From assembly GCF_002878395.1 (NCBI RefSeq), contig NC_061120.1:113446907-113510906 (forward strand): DNA of 64,000 bases. The letters run 5' to 3'. The stretch is from Capsicum annuum. Its lineage: Eukaryota > Streptophyta > Magnoliopsida > Solanales > Solanaceae. Position numbers and translations under genes: made by a program. Below, piece after piece: positions 49,613 to 60,352 of this stretch. The stretch's first letter is position 1. The number at the start of each line of letters is the position of its first letter. The notes under the pieces were generated by a model, which was not told the DNA's origin, did no database searches, and saw nothing but the letters and a program-made list of their open reading frames with translations.

Positions 49613-52302
49613 TATAATACCCCGTACTTTTCATAGCTTGAAAAGATTCCCAAGAATGTTAGAATCTTTCGTTGAAAGATCAATCCGCTTTCGTACACAT
49701 GGTATATTAAGGATTTTAAGGTCACAGAAAAGGTGGCAACATGATAGCTCTACGTCGCATAACTATGCAATTTCCCATTTTTTACTTTCCAGTGACTTGG
49801 CGTGATAGTGGCGCGTCGTGCTAAGGATGAAAATTGAGAAATTTTCTCAGAAATTAAGGATGCATTCAAGGGTTAAAAGGATTAATTTCCCACCTCTATA
49901 TCTACCCAATAACTTGTAATTTAGTCATTCTTCGCCCAAAATATACTAGTTTCTCTTAAGTTTCTCTCAAGAACAAGCTAGGGTTTCTATTGGGGATTAA
50001 AATTCAAGAAGGTTCCACCATAAATCTTCACGAAATCACAAACTAAGGTGTGCGTAAAGTTCATTCATGGACTCCTGTCGTCTATAAAGTCCGAGAAACT
50101 TTTTTCTAAGTTTAAGTTTATGGATTTCTTTATGAATTTCATGTTGGGTTTGTTTTGTTTATGTTGAGAATGATCAATAGAATTCAAATCCATGTTGGAT
50201 GATCAATTTTATATGGAATTAATTTGTATAGATGTATATTCATGTAAACCTATAAATATACCCTAGGATGATGAAATTAAAGATTAATCATGATGATTAA
50301 TTGTTGTATAATGTTGTCTACATGTGTTATGCGTACCATATGTATGATTAAATGCCTAGATGAAGGTGCAATGCCCAACTAGTATGATATCATGAAATCC
50401 CCATGTATGTATAAGCTTATACATATCACATGTTTGATGAAGTTCTTCAATATATGAATTATGAATTGTGTTGTTGGTCATGTGTTCAAGTAACCCATGG
50501 CATGTCTGTTTCATCTCATCAAGTCCTGGGGATACTTATACCCGAACATTTAGATGTGGGCCTGGAGCCATGTCATGTTTTCACGATCTCCTCAGTCAAG
50601 CTATGATCCATAGAACTCAGTCAGTCATGTGATTCAAGAAATGTCCGAAATCTTAGTAATTTAAGTAGCTCAGTAATCTCAGTAACCTCAGTATTCCCAG
50701 TCAATCTTAGTAACTTTAGTACTCTCAGTCAGTCCTTAAAACTCAGTACATTCCGTCAGTCAATAAAATTCAATAAATTCAGTTTAGCTCTGATAGACAA
50801 TATCTCTAGTACCAGTTCAGTTCAGTTAATCAGCTCAGTTCAGTTAATTAGTTCAGTATCTTTTAGATTGGAGTAGGATTCAGCACCGAGCGATCCTAGG
50901 GATGAGGACTCACCCACTAGATAGGAATGAATCCCTAGAAGTAATCCCTAAGTTCCAAAACTATATAGCCAATGTAGGTATGAGATGTCAACCGTTAGAT
51001 AGGATTGACTTACTAAGGGGTCACCCATTAGCGCATTCAAATGTATAGGACTGATCCCAGGGGTCACCCACTAGATTAGGACTGACTCCATTACAGTTGT
51101 CTTTACCAGTGGCGTGGTACTGACACCCTTATATCTGGGATTATAGGTTGGACCCCTGTTAGCTTAGTATGGGGCATGTTGGTTAGATGAATACATCCCA
51201 CAGTTTCAGTTATAGAATTAAGATTGTTAGATACAGTCAATTTAGCTCAGTAGTATAGATTTAGGACAGTCAGATACAGCCATTCCTTATCATTATAAAT
51301 AGACTCTGGGATTACCCACTAGATAGGACTGATCTCAACTATGGTCAATCAGTAATGGTATCATTAGATTTAGAGATCATCCGCTAGATAGGACTGATCT
51401 AAGATTCAGTTACTCAGATACAATATAGAACTAAGCTAGTTCTATCAAATTCATGGTAGTCAGGTACAATCACTCAAGTTATCAGTTATATCAGTTATCA
51501 GAACTTATGTTATTAGGATTCAAATTTAGGATTGTCAGATACAGTCAACCAGACAGTTCTTCATAATTAGAATTATCAAACACAGTTATCCATGTATCAG
51601 TAACATAGTATCAGTACCTCAGTATTCAGTAATACAGTATTAGTTTCTCACTCATTAGTGACTCAGATATTAATGTCAATAGACTCAGTAGTCAAAATTC
51701 AGTATCCAGTCCTATTATGATCTCAGTTACAGTTATGTATGCATGCATGTTTTCTCACATTCATGTTATTTAGTTAGTTAGTATTGTTCATGCATATGAA
51801 CCTATTGCATTCAGCCTACCTCACTTGCATACCAGTATATTAAAAGTAGTGATGCATTTGCACTATGGTGTCTTATACCATAGGTTTAGAAGCACAAGCT
51901 CTAGAGAACCAGTAGAATCTAAGTTTAGCAATCAGAGTTAGTAGTGAGTCTTCATCCTTCTAGGACATAATGATAACATTACTATTTTAGTTTTAAGTTT
52001 ATTTCAATAGTTGGAGTTAGTTGGAGACATGTCCTATCAACTCCTTATTCAGACTGTTTAGAGGCTTTCAAACTATAGTATATTTAGACAATTATCTCAG
52101 TTGTTTTGGTATTTTTATACCATATTTTTTAGTTATGTACTTGTATTAAAACTTATGGCCTTTCAGTTCATGTTTCTACAATTACAATATTATCACTATT
52201 ATTCAGTGCTCAGTTTACAAATATCAATTATGGGTTAGCTTGTGGTCCTCTGGGGTCATGGGCACTGTGTAGCATTCCAAGTACCAGATTTAGGGCATTA
52301 CA
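49613..52302 (+). repeat. Element F 5' LTR
   Basis: Begins TATAATACCCCGTACTTTTC (TG has become TA) and ends GGGCATTACA. It lacks about 190 bp present in the 3' LTR at about 54645-54865. A TCAGT-rich stretch lies at 50637-50870. Several copies of ACTAGATAGGACTGA-like units follow at 50904-51400. Confidence 0.92.
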
Positions 52303-52306
52303 AACT

Positions 52307-52319
52307 TGGTATCAGAGCC
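52307..52319 (+). other. Element F primer-binding site
   Basis: TGGTATCAGAGCC, an exact match to the initiator tRNA-Met complement, four bases after the LTR. Confidence 0.92.
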
Positions 52320-52527
52320 TAAGGTTCAATAGTGTCCTAAGAAGTCTAAAAATCCATATCTAGTAGAGTCTTGTACATGCGTGTATTGTGTACCACACTT
52401 ATGTGCAGGAGGCTATGAGATGTTTTAAGAACAGTTTCCCTTATTTTAGTATTCATGTCGTGCCAGTGAGCATAGGCTCAAAGTTAAACTCTTAGTATAA
52501 TCCATTTCTCTTTTTCTTCTACATAGC
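52320..52527 (+). other. Element F leader
   Basis: Untranslated leader with TAGTAGAGTCTTGTACATGC (52367) and AGGAGGCTATGAGATG (52408), the reference form of the block shared with A, B, C and D. Confidence 0.65.
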
Positions 52528-53640
52528 ATGCCTCCTAAAAGAAAAAACGAGAATCAGTCAGCCCCTCAGCCCGAAGAACCTTTGGGCGAATATGTTTATC
52601 ATTTGGAGTTCAGGGTTGCATTTACTACTCTTGCTCATCTAGTTGCTACTCATAATAAATGAACAACTGTCCTTCCGGCCAACTCAGTGGCTAATTCAGC
52701 TGCAGCCAGGATTCGGGACTTCACCCGAATAAACCCTCCATCCTTTCTTAGGTCTAAGTCAGATGAGGACACTCAGGAATTCCTAGATTAGGTTCAGAAA
52801 ATGATCGACATCATAGGGTGACTACTATTGAGAGTGTTGAGATAGCTACATACCAGTTGTAGGATGTTGCTCATAATTGGTTCAAGTAGTCGAAGTCAGA
52901 GAGGGCAGTCGATGTAGGGTCAGTTAAGTGGGAAGAGTTTGCTTTTGAATTCCTTAATAGATTATTTCCCCTAGAGCTAAGAGAATCTAAGGTATTAGAA
53001 TTAATCAACCTCAGGCAGGGAACAATGACGGTGAAAGTATTCTCTTAAGTTAACTTAATTAGCAAGATATGTAGTTTACTGAATTAGCCAGATATGCCCC
53101 TCATCTGGTTGCAGATAGTAGGGCTAAGATGAGTAAGTTTGTGTCAGGGGTGAATGATAGAATGGTTAATGAGTGCAAATCTGTCATGCTGAATAGTGAC
53201 ATAACTTTAGCCAGACTTATGACCCATACTCAGCAGATAGAAGAGAAAAAGATTAAAATAAAGGAAAAACAGAATAAAGGGGTGAGGACATGTAGTTTCA
53301 GCTTTGCTCAGCCTAAGTCAGGGGGATTTAGCCATTCTCAGTATAGTCATAAGCTTTTAGTCCCAGCTTCATCTTCAGCTAGTGCACCAGTACCCAAGTT
53401 CAGGAATGACAGTCGTGATGGGTCACCAAATCTGAGGCCCAAGGTAGTGAGAACAAGAGTCTTACCTATCCTTTTTGCAAAAAGTACGGTAGGAATCACC
53501 TAGGTGTGTGTAGAGCAGGAAGTGAGGTATGTTATGGATGTGGTAAGCCAGGCCACAGGCTGCGCGAATATAGAGTAAGGGCTCAAAAGGGAAAACATTT
53601 ATGCCAGTAAGGCATTACTTCCAGTACCACTAGTGGTCAG
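52528..53640 (+). pseudogene. Element F gag, broken
   Basis: A start codon at 52528 gives MPPKRKNENQSAPQPEEPLG. Further on ARIRDFTRINPPSFLRSKSD, then after a stop and a frameshift near 52815 VKWEEFAFEFLNRLFPLELR. A long open part (53129-53503) starts MSKFVSGVNDRMVNEC and contains ARLMTHTQQIEEKKI. The knuckle CYGCGKPGHRLREY (about 53530-53571) has C-C-H but Y for the last cysteine. A small tandem duplication near 53046-53095 repeats the GAATTAGCCAGATATG segment. No intact product is possible. Confidence 0.88.
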
Positions 53641-54520
53641 TGTCAGAATAGGTTTTATGCTCTTAAGACTAGCCATGATCAAGGAAATTCCCCCGGCATA
53701 GATTCGGGTAAGTTATAGGTCCTTCATACTCATGATATGAACTGTTAGACCTCTTGCTCTCATTTTAGCATAAGATTTTCTGTATGAGTTATTCAGTCAT
53801 GAATCAGTCCGTGGATGCCCTGTGCATCACCCCAATATCGCAGTAGGGTGAGCATTCTTAGAGGGACATAGTGTCCAAAGGGGGAGATATCCCATTATTT
53901 CCTCAATGTTCTCATGCCTTAAATAATTTTTCTCTTCAAATAATGAATCTAGTTTAGAGTAGAGGGTATTCATAAGTTGACCCTCAAAGTCCCAACCTCA
54001 GCTTTGGGCTAAGTATTCAGAGGCTCCGTTCCGTTCATGATGTTAAGTTTGTATGTCACATATCAGACCAAACTCAGTTAAGTTCTCGTATTTCTTCTCA
54101 TGTATGTTTAGTAAAATGACCTCAGATTCATTAGTATTTCTGATTAACATAACAGTTCTCCTTAGTCTTACTCAGTTTCATTTTCAGTGTTCATCAGAAA
54201 CTTGGTACTAAGTACCCTTGCATATTTAGCCATGCATTCATATATCAGTTCAGGCATGTAATTATGCATTAGAAATGTATTCTCACTGAGATAAATTTAG
54301 TTCATCAGAATATTCAGTCATGTACTCATAATCAATTATCAGTCATGCATCAGATATGCATAAATTCAGTTTATTAGTCATGCATCGGATATGCATGTTC
54401 AGTATGTTATATTTAACCATCCGTCATGTCAATCATTAAATCATGTTCCATCTAGTTATGTTTAGTATGTACGTCATTTTTCATTCTTTCCCTCTCACTC
54501 AGTCTCATTCGAGGATGAAA
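53641..54520 (+). repeat. Element F non-coding region in place of pol
   Basis: A short protease-start remnant (to about 53710) passes into sequence with no frame. About 53855-53990 resembles B at 15590-15725 in reverse orientation, consistent with a shared non-coding module. 54230-54470 repeats ATGCAT/CAGTCATGCAT words like the 3' untranslated regions of A and B. Confidence 0.65.
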
Positions 54521-54522
54521 GT

Positions 54523-54539
54523 TCTCAAGGGGTAGATAT
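54523..54539 (+). other. Element F polypurine tract
   Basis: CAAGGGGTAGATAT directly before the 3' LTR. Confidence 0.8.
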
Positions 54540-57429
54540 TTTAATACCCCGTACTTTTCCTAGATTGAAAAGTTTCCCAAGAATGTTAGAAGCTTATTTT
54601 GAAAGTTGAATCCACTTTTGTACACGTGGTATTTTAAATATTTTCACTTTTTATCATTTGGTAAATCAAATAAGCTTTCCATCGATACCAAATTTGACCA
54701 AATACGACACCCAGGTGAAGAGTTAGAGCCTTTTTAGTGAGACAGTGTATCACCTGAACCTTCAGTGCATCGCAGAGATAGCGCAAATGGCAATTGTCAA
54801 TTTCCAGTGTTGCTCTGCGATAGTGGCACATTGAGCCAAACTTCCAGGTCCCAAACAAGGTGGCAACATGATATCTCCACGTCGCGCCATCGAGCAATTT
54901 CCCTTTTGTCACTTTCCAGTGACTTGGCACGATAGTGGCGCATCGCGCCAAGGATGAAAATCGAGAAATTTTTTTAGAAATTCATAATGCGTCCAAGGGT
55001 TAAAAGGGTCAATTTCCCACCCCTATTTATACCCAATAACACGTGATTTAGTTATTCTTCACCCAAAATATACTAGTTTCTCTCAAGTTTCTCTTGAGAA
55101 CAATCTAGGGTTTCTATTGGGGATTCAAATTCAAGAAAGTTTCACCGTTAATCTTCATAAAATCATGAGCTAAGGTGTGCGTAGTGTTCATTCATGGACT
55201 TCTTTCATCCATAAAGCCTAAGAATCTCTTTTCTAAGTTTAAGTTTATGGATTTCTTTATGAATTTCATGTTGGGTTTGTTTTGTTTATGTTGAGAATGA
55301 TCAATTGAATTCAAATCCATGTTGGGTGATCAATTTTATATGGAATTGATTTGTATAGATGTATATTCATGTTAACTTATAAATAAATCCTAGGATGATG
55401 AAATTAGAGATGACTCATGATGATTAATTGTTGTATAATGCTGTCTACATGAGTTATCCATACCGTATGTATGATTAAATTCCTAGATGAAGGAACAATT
55501 CCCAACTAGTATGATATCATGAAATCCCCATGTATGTACAAGCTTATGCATATCACATGTTTGATGAAGTTCTTCAATATATGAATTATGAATTATGTTG
55601 TTGGTCATGTGTTCAAGTAACCCATGGCATGTCAGTTTCTTCTCATCAAGTCCTGGGGGTACTTTTACCCGAACATTTAGCTGTGTGCCTAGTGCCATGT
55701 CATGTTTTCACAATCTCCTCAGTCAAGCTATGATCCATAGAACTTAGTCAGTCATGTGACTCAGGAAATCTCAGAAATTTTAGTAATTTCAATAGCTCAC
55801 TAATCTCAGTAACCTCAGTATTCCTAGTCAATCTCAGTAACTTCAGTATTCTCAGTCAGTACTCAGAAGTCAGTACATTCCGTCAGTCAACAGAACTTAG
55901 TAAATTCGGTTTAGTTGCTCTAGAAAATACCACTAGTATAAGTTCAACTTAGTTAATTAGCTCAGTTTATTTAACTAGTTCAGTGTCTTTCAAATGGGAG
56001 TAGGATTCAGCACCAAGCGACCCTAGAGATAGGGACTCACCCTCTAGATAGGACTGAGATCCCTAGAAGCAATCCCTAAGTTCCAGAACTACCTAGCTAT
56101 CGTAGGTACTAGATGTCACCCGTTAGATAGGACTGCCATACTCAGGGATCATCCGTTAGCATATTTAAATGTATAGGACTGATCCTAGGGGTTATGCGCT
56201 AGATTAAGACTGACTCCACAATAGTTGTAATTACCCATAGCGCAGTACTGACACCCTTTCAGCTGGGGTTATAGGTTGGACCCCAGTTAACTTAGTATGG
56301 GGCATGTCAGTTTGATGAATCCATCCCACAATTTTAGTTACAGAACCAGGACTACCAGATACAGTCAATTTAGCTTAGTAGTATAAATTTAGTACTGTCG
56401 AATACAACCACTCCTTATCATTATAAATAGACTCCAGGATCACCCACTAGACAGGACTAATCTCAACTATGTTCAATCCGTAACGGTATCATCAGATTTA
56501 GAGATCACCTGCTAGATAGGACTGATCATAGATTCAGTTACTCAGATAAAGTACGGAACTCAGCTAGTTCCATCAGATTCAGGATTGTCAGATATAGTCG
56601 CTCATGTTATCAGTTATATCAATTATCATAACTTATGTTATTAGCATTCAGCTTCAGGACTATCAGATACAGTCAACCAGACCAATTCTTCTAATTAGAA
56701 CTGTCATACAAAGTTATCTATGTATCAGTAACATAGTATCAATTCCTAAGTATTCAGTTATACAGGATCAGTTTCTCACTCATCAGTGACTCAGATGTCA
56801 ATGTTAGGAGACTCAATAGTCAGAACTCAATATCCAGTCCTATCATGATATCAGTTACAGTTAGATATACATGTATGTATTGTCACGTTCATGTTAGTTA
56901 GTCAGTTAGTATTGTTTATGCATATGAACCTATTGCATTCAGCCTACCTCACTTGCATACCAGTACATTCAAAGAACTGACAGATTTTTGCTATGGCGTC
57001 TTCTACCATAGGTTTAGAACCATGAGCTTCAGAGAACCAGTAGCATCCCAGTTCAGCAATCAGAGTTAGCAGTGAGTCCTCATCCTTCGAGGACATGATG
57101 ATCACATTACTATTTCAGTTTTCAGTTTTTTCAGTAGTTAGAGTTAGTTATGGACATGTCCCATCAAATCCTTATTCAGACATTTTATAGGCTTTCAGAC
57201 TATAGTATGTTTAGACAGTTATCTTAGTTGTTTTGGTATTTTTATACCTTATTTTTCATTTATGTACTAGTATTGAACTTTATGGCCTTTCAATTTATGT
57301 TTCCGTATTTATGATATTATTACTATTATTCAGTGGTCAGTTTACAGATATCAGTCATGGGTTAGCTTATGGTCCATCGGGATCATGGGCACCATGTAGC
57401 ATTTCAGGTACCAAATTCGGGGCGTTCCG
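54540..57429 (+). repeat. Element F 3' LTR
   Basis: Begins TTTAATACCCCGTAC (TG mutated to TT) and ends GGGGCGTTCCG (CA mutated). It keeps a duplicated U3 segment in which TTTCCAGTG...GCGATAGTGGC-type sequence occurs twice (about 54796-54845 and 54912-54950). Only one copy remains in the 5' LTR. Confidence 0.92.
55024..55031 (+). promoter_or_regulatory. Possible TATA box in the F 3' LTR
   Basis: TATTTATA in CACCCCTATTTATACCC, just after the GC-rich U3 block. The equivalent in the 5' LTR (about 49895-49905) is CTCTATATCTACCC. Confidence 0.4.
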
Positions 57430-57525
57430 AGAAATCAGTCAGTTAAGCGAACTATTTGGGAAACAGAAGTGGATATGAGAGACAAGTATCCCTATCTCTT
57501 CTCTACAAATTTAGACTCAACATGA
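57430..57525 (+). pseudogene. Element E integrase C-terminus (end of chromodomain)
   Basis: The frame of the integrase that stops at 49612 resumes here without loss, given the 5-bp duplication. It reads QSVKRTIWETEVDMRDKYPY and ends at TGA 57523-57525. The last residues correspond to KYPHLF in G. Confidence 0.85.
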
Positions 57526-57735
57526 TGTAATAGTTTTTTTGTATTAAATATTTCTTTTTCTTTCCCAACTATACAACTATCTTCAAGTTATAGAATGCAT
57601 TCATGAGTTTAATTCAGTCCATGCATCATGTTTCAGATTTCAGATATTTAGTCACAATTTAACACCTGAATATTTTATCCATGATCTCAGCGTTCTTAGT
57701 GTCCTAGCTCAGTTAGATTGATTCGAGGACGAATG
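57526..57735 (+). repeat. Element E 3' untranslated region
   Basis: Non-coding, ending in TTCGAGGACGAATG, the usual sequence shortly before the polypurine tract. G is inserted here, so tract and 3' LTR lie beyond the window. Confidence 0.7.
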
Positions 57736-60138
57736 TGTAATGCCCCAGAAAATGGGTCCCGAAGCATCGCACGGTGCTTGAGAGTACGAGTAGCCCCAAG
57801 CTAGCCCTTTTAGCCATTTTCATTCAGTTCAACACAAATCAATGGGATTTTCATAAATAACCCTCAAATATCAATAGAGTAATCATCATCCAAGAATAAA
57901 ATAATTTTAGAAAGATAACAAAATACGACTTATTAGTCAACTCCCAACATATATACTAGTCCGACAAGCCTCTAATAAAATCAATAAGACCCGCGAGCCA
58001 TTGAGACATGCCTTAACTGACTCATACTCAGTTATCAAATGTAAACAATTCCGTGAAAGCAATATCAGACATCATGTCCTCGGAACATAAGGACTCACCA
58101 CAACAGAGGATGTGGAACAATGTGCTAGAAAAATCACTGTCGAACCTGGAACTGAGCACCTGAACCTACATTCTGAGAAAATGCAGCCCATATATGAAGA
58201 TGTGGGTCAATACCATGGAAAGAAACTGAGTATATGGGGGTGTATGCAGTTGTATAAACATCATCATCATAAATATTTATAAGAAATATGCAGGATGTAT
58301 GAAAGACTCACATAGCCCGAAGAAAATCATCATAATCGTGAGAGGATGAAATAAGTACAATAACACTGTGAGTCATCATATAATTTGTCAATCACTTTCA
58401 GTTCATCAATAATATCAATTCTAATAATGTAAATATCATTTAAATCTTTTGAAAGAATAACCTTCACAATTCCACTTTCAAATCACTTCACCATTCACCA
58501 TAGACACAAGGAAACACACACACACTGGGAGATCCTATAATCGACATAAACCATGTGAGCTTCATGGAGTCCAACGTACAACCCACATTGGGGAGAGTCA
58601 TCCTATCCTTGCCATCAGAGTAGGACTATCGATATCAAATCCACACAAACTAGTGATCACTATATAAATCAGCCTCAAGCTCACTCCTACGGAGGCACGT
58701 AGTTCTAGGGAAGTAAGGTCGCTTTATACCTCCCACTCGGTACTAAAGATTTCTCTCGGGCTTAGGTCAGATCATTTCAATGATAATCCACAACAAAATA
58801 ATTTCAGTAATATATAAATATACATTAGGAGCCATCATACTTCCCATCTATCAAAATCAACCATGTTGTGGATTTCTTTCACACTCGAGTTCAAAACAAC
58901 TTCATCCACACCAAAAGGTCAAATCATTCAAAATATCTCAAATATTCAACATCAATGTACCTATACACACACTTTTTAAAAAAACACAATTTCCAATGGG
59001 GATTCACGACCCAAATATCAAAATCATGATAAATATCGTTCAAGATTCATGCTTTATATATCCACACATGTAAATTCATCTTTCAAAATCATAAGCATCA
59101 AGATTTCATAATAATCATCATACGATATAGGTTCATGCTTCAAATTCGTAAAAATCACATAAAAACATGCCTTTGTAAAGAAAATTACTTTTGGGCATAA
59201 GAACGAAAAAGAGTTCTTGTTGAAAAACCTCACAAACTTTGAATGATGAACTTTAGATCAATACTCATTTTTTAGATGTTAATCGTGCCTTTGAATGATG
59301 GTTCTTCGAGTTCTTAAACTAGAAACTTGGAATCTTGAATAAATTTGCAGAATTAATGGTGAACTTTGGAGGTTCTTGAAGTTGGATGTAGGAGCTTAGG
59401 GTTTTCTTTTTGAAGGAAATATAACATATAAAGCTTCTAATAGGCTTTAATATAGGGTTTGGACGGATTTTGGGTGAGGTGAAATGACCCAAATGCCCGT
59501 AAAAATTAAATAATTCTTGAATCTGTCCTTTGGTGGACTATTTTGATAGTCTGAAGTAGATCAACCATAACGTTTTACTCCGATATCCAAATTGGATGAA
59601 ACCAATTTCATTAGAAAGAGAAATCTCATAACTTTCCGTTGGTATATAGTATCTCAACCAGATCATTGTGTACGAGGAGTTATAATCATTTGAATTTCAC
59701 CCAAAAATTTACTTTTGATAGGCTAAAGTAGATCGACCATAACTTTTTGCTTCGATAGACAAATTGGATGAAACCAATTTCATTGGAAAGAGAACTTACA
59801 GATCTTTCCGTCGATATATAGTATATCACCCAGATTATTATTTACAAGGAGTTATGATCATTTAAATTTGGAGAAAAAATACGCCAGGCCTCAGTACTTT
59901 TTCCTGCACATTTTACTGTTCACTACTATTCACGGTTCGATCAGAATGTTCATAACTCATTGCTCGGGTGTCTATTTTGGATGATCCACATATCGTTGAA
60001 AAGATTATTCGATACTCTACGCAATGGTGGGTCATAATCAAAGAAATTCCACATGAAAAATTTATAATTTATTCTAGAAGATAGAACCCAACACGTTTAC
60101 GCACAAAATTTTAACAAAAAATTTCCCAGGGTATTACA
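57736..60138 (-). repeat. Element G 3' LTR
   Basis: Begins TGTAATGCCCCAGAAAATGG and ends GGGTATTACA. The part nearest the polypurine tract holds three diverged copies of a unit of about 150 bp (59555-59700, 59726-59870, 59939-60070). Confidence 0.85.
59446..59454 (-). promoter_or_regulatory. Possible TATA box in the G LTR
   Basis: Minus-strand TATATTAAA in ACCCTATATTAAAGCC, downstream of the U3 repeats in element sense. Confidence 0.35.
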
Positions 60139-60150
60139 TCATCCCCCCCA
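60139..60150 (-). other. Element G polypurine tract
   Basis: Minus-strand TGGGGGGGATGA beside the LTR. Confidence 0.8.
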
Positions 60151-60352
60151 GGAAACATTCATCCTAGAATGACGCTAGATATACCAAGATTAGATAGGGA
60201 ATAGAGCATATAGCTGAAACCATTCGTTAGACTCATCACCACATCGTTTCTTACTCCAAATGCAACACAGAATGCATAAATTCAAGAAACTACAGCTGAA
60301 CAAAAAATAAATGACAGCTGAACTGCTGCAACTTTTATCAAAAGTGCATGAT
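60151..60352 (-). repeat. Element G 3' untranslated region
   Basis: Short non-coding stretch between the stop of pol and the polypurine tract. Nothing else seen. Confidence 0.6.

Larger units (their letters stand above)
49613..57429 (+). mobile_element. Element F: gag-only Ty3/gypsy derivative
   Basis: A plus-strand element of about 7.8 kb with LTRs 49613-52302 and 54540-57429, an exact primer site, a gag with a zinc knuckle, and a polypurine tract, but almost no pol. Internal coding similarity stops at the start of the protease (about 53700). A perfect AGAAA duplication and restoration of E's frame across the site show a clean insertion. LTR identity looks like about 92% in the segment I compared, making F younger than A and B. 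Confidence 0.92.
42738..57735 (+). mobile_element. Element E: Ty3/gypsy chromovirus, heavily decayed, interrupted by F
   Basis: A plus-strand element whose 5' LTR is 42738-44916. Gag, protease, reverse transcriptase, RNase H and integrase follow in order to 49612. It is split there by F and resumes at 57430 with the end of the chromodomain and a 3' untranslated region. It is cut by G at 57736, so its 3' LTR lies outside the window. Stops are dense in every domain. It is older than F and G, which both entered it. Confidence 0.88.

Noticed and set aside
54634..54951. Open stretch of 105 codons on the minus strand
   Set aside because: Sits in U3 of F's 3' LTR across a duplicated GC-rich unit. 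The 5' LTR lacks most of it.
58780..59073. Open stretch of 97 codons on the plus strand
   Set aside because: Inside G's LTR, antisense to the element, no motif, low-complexity codons.
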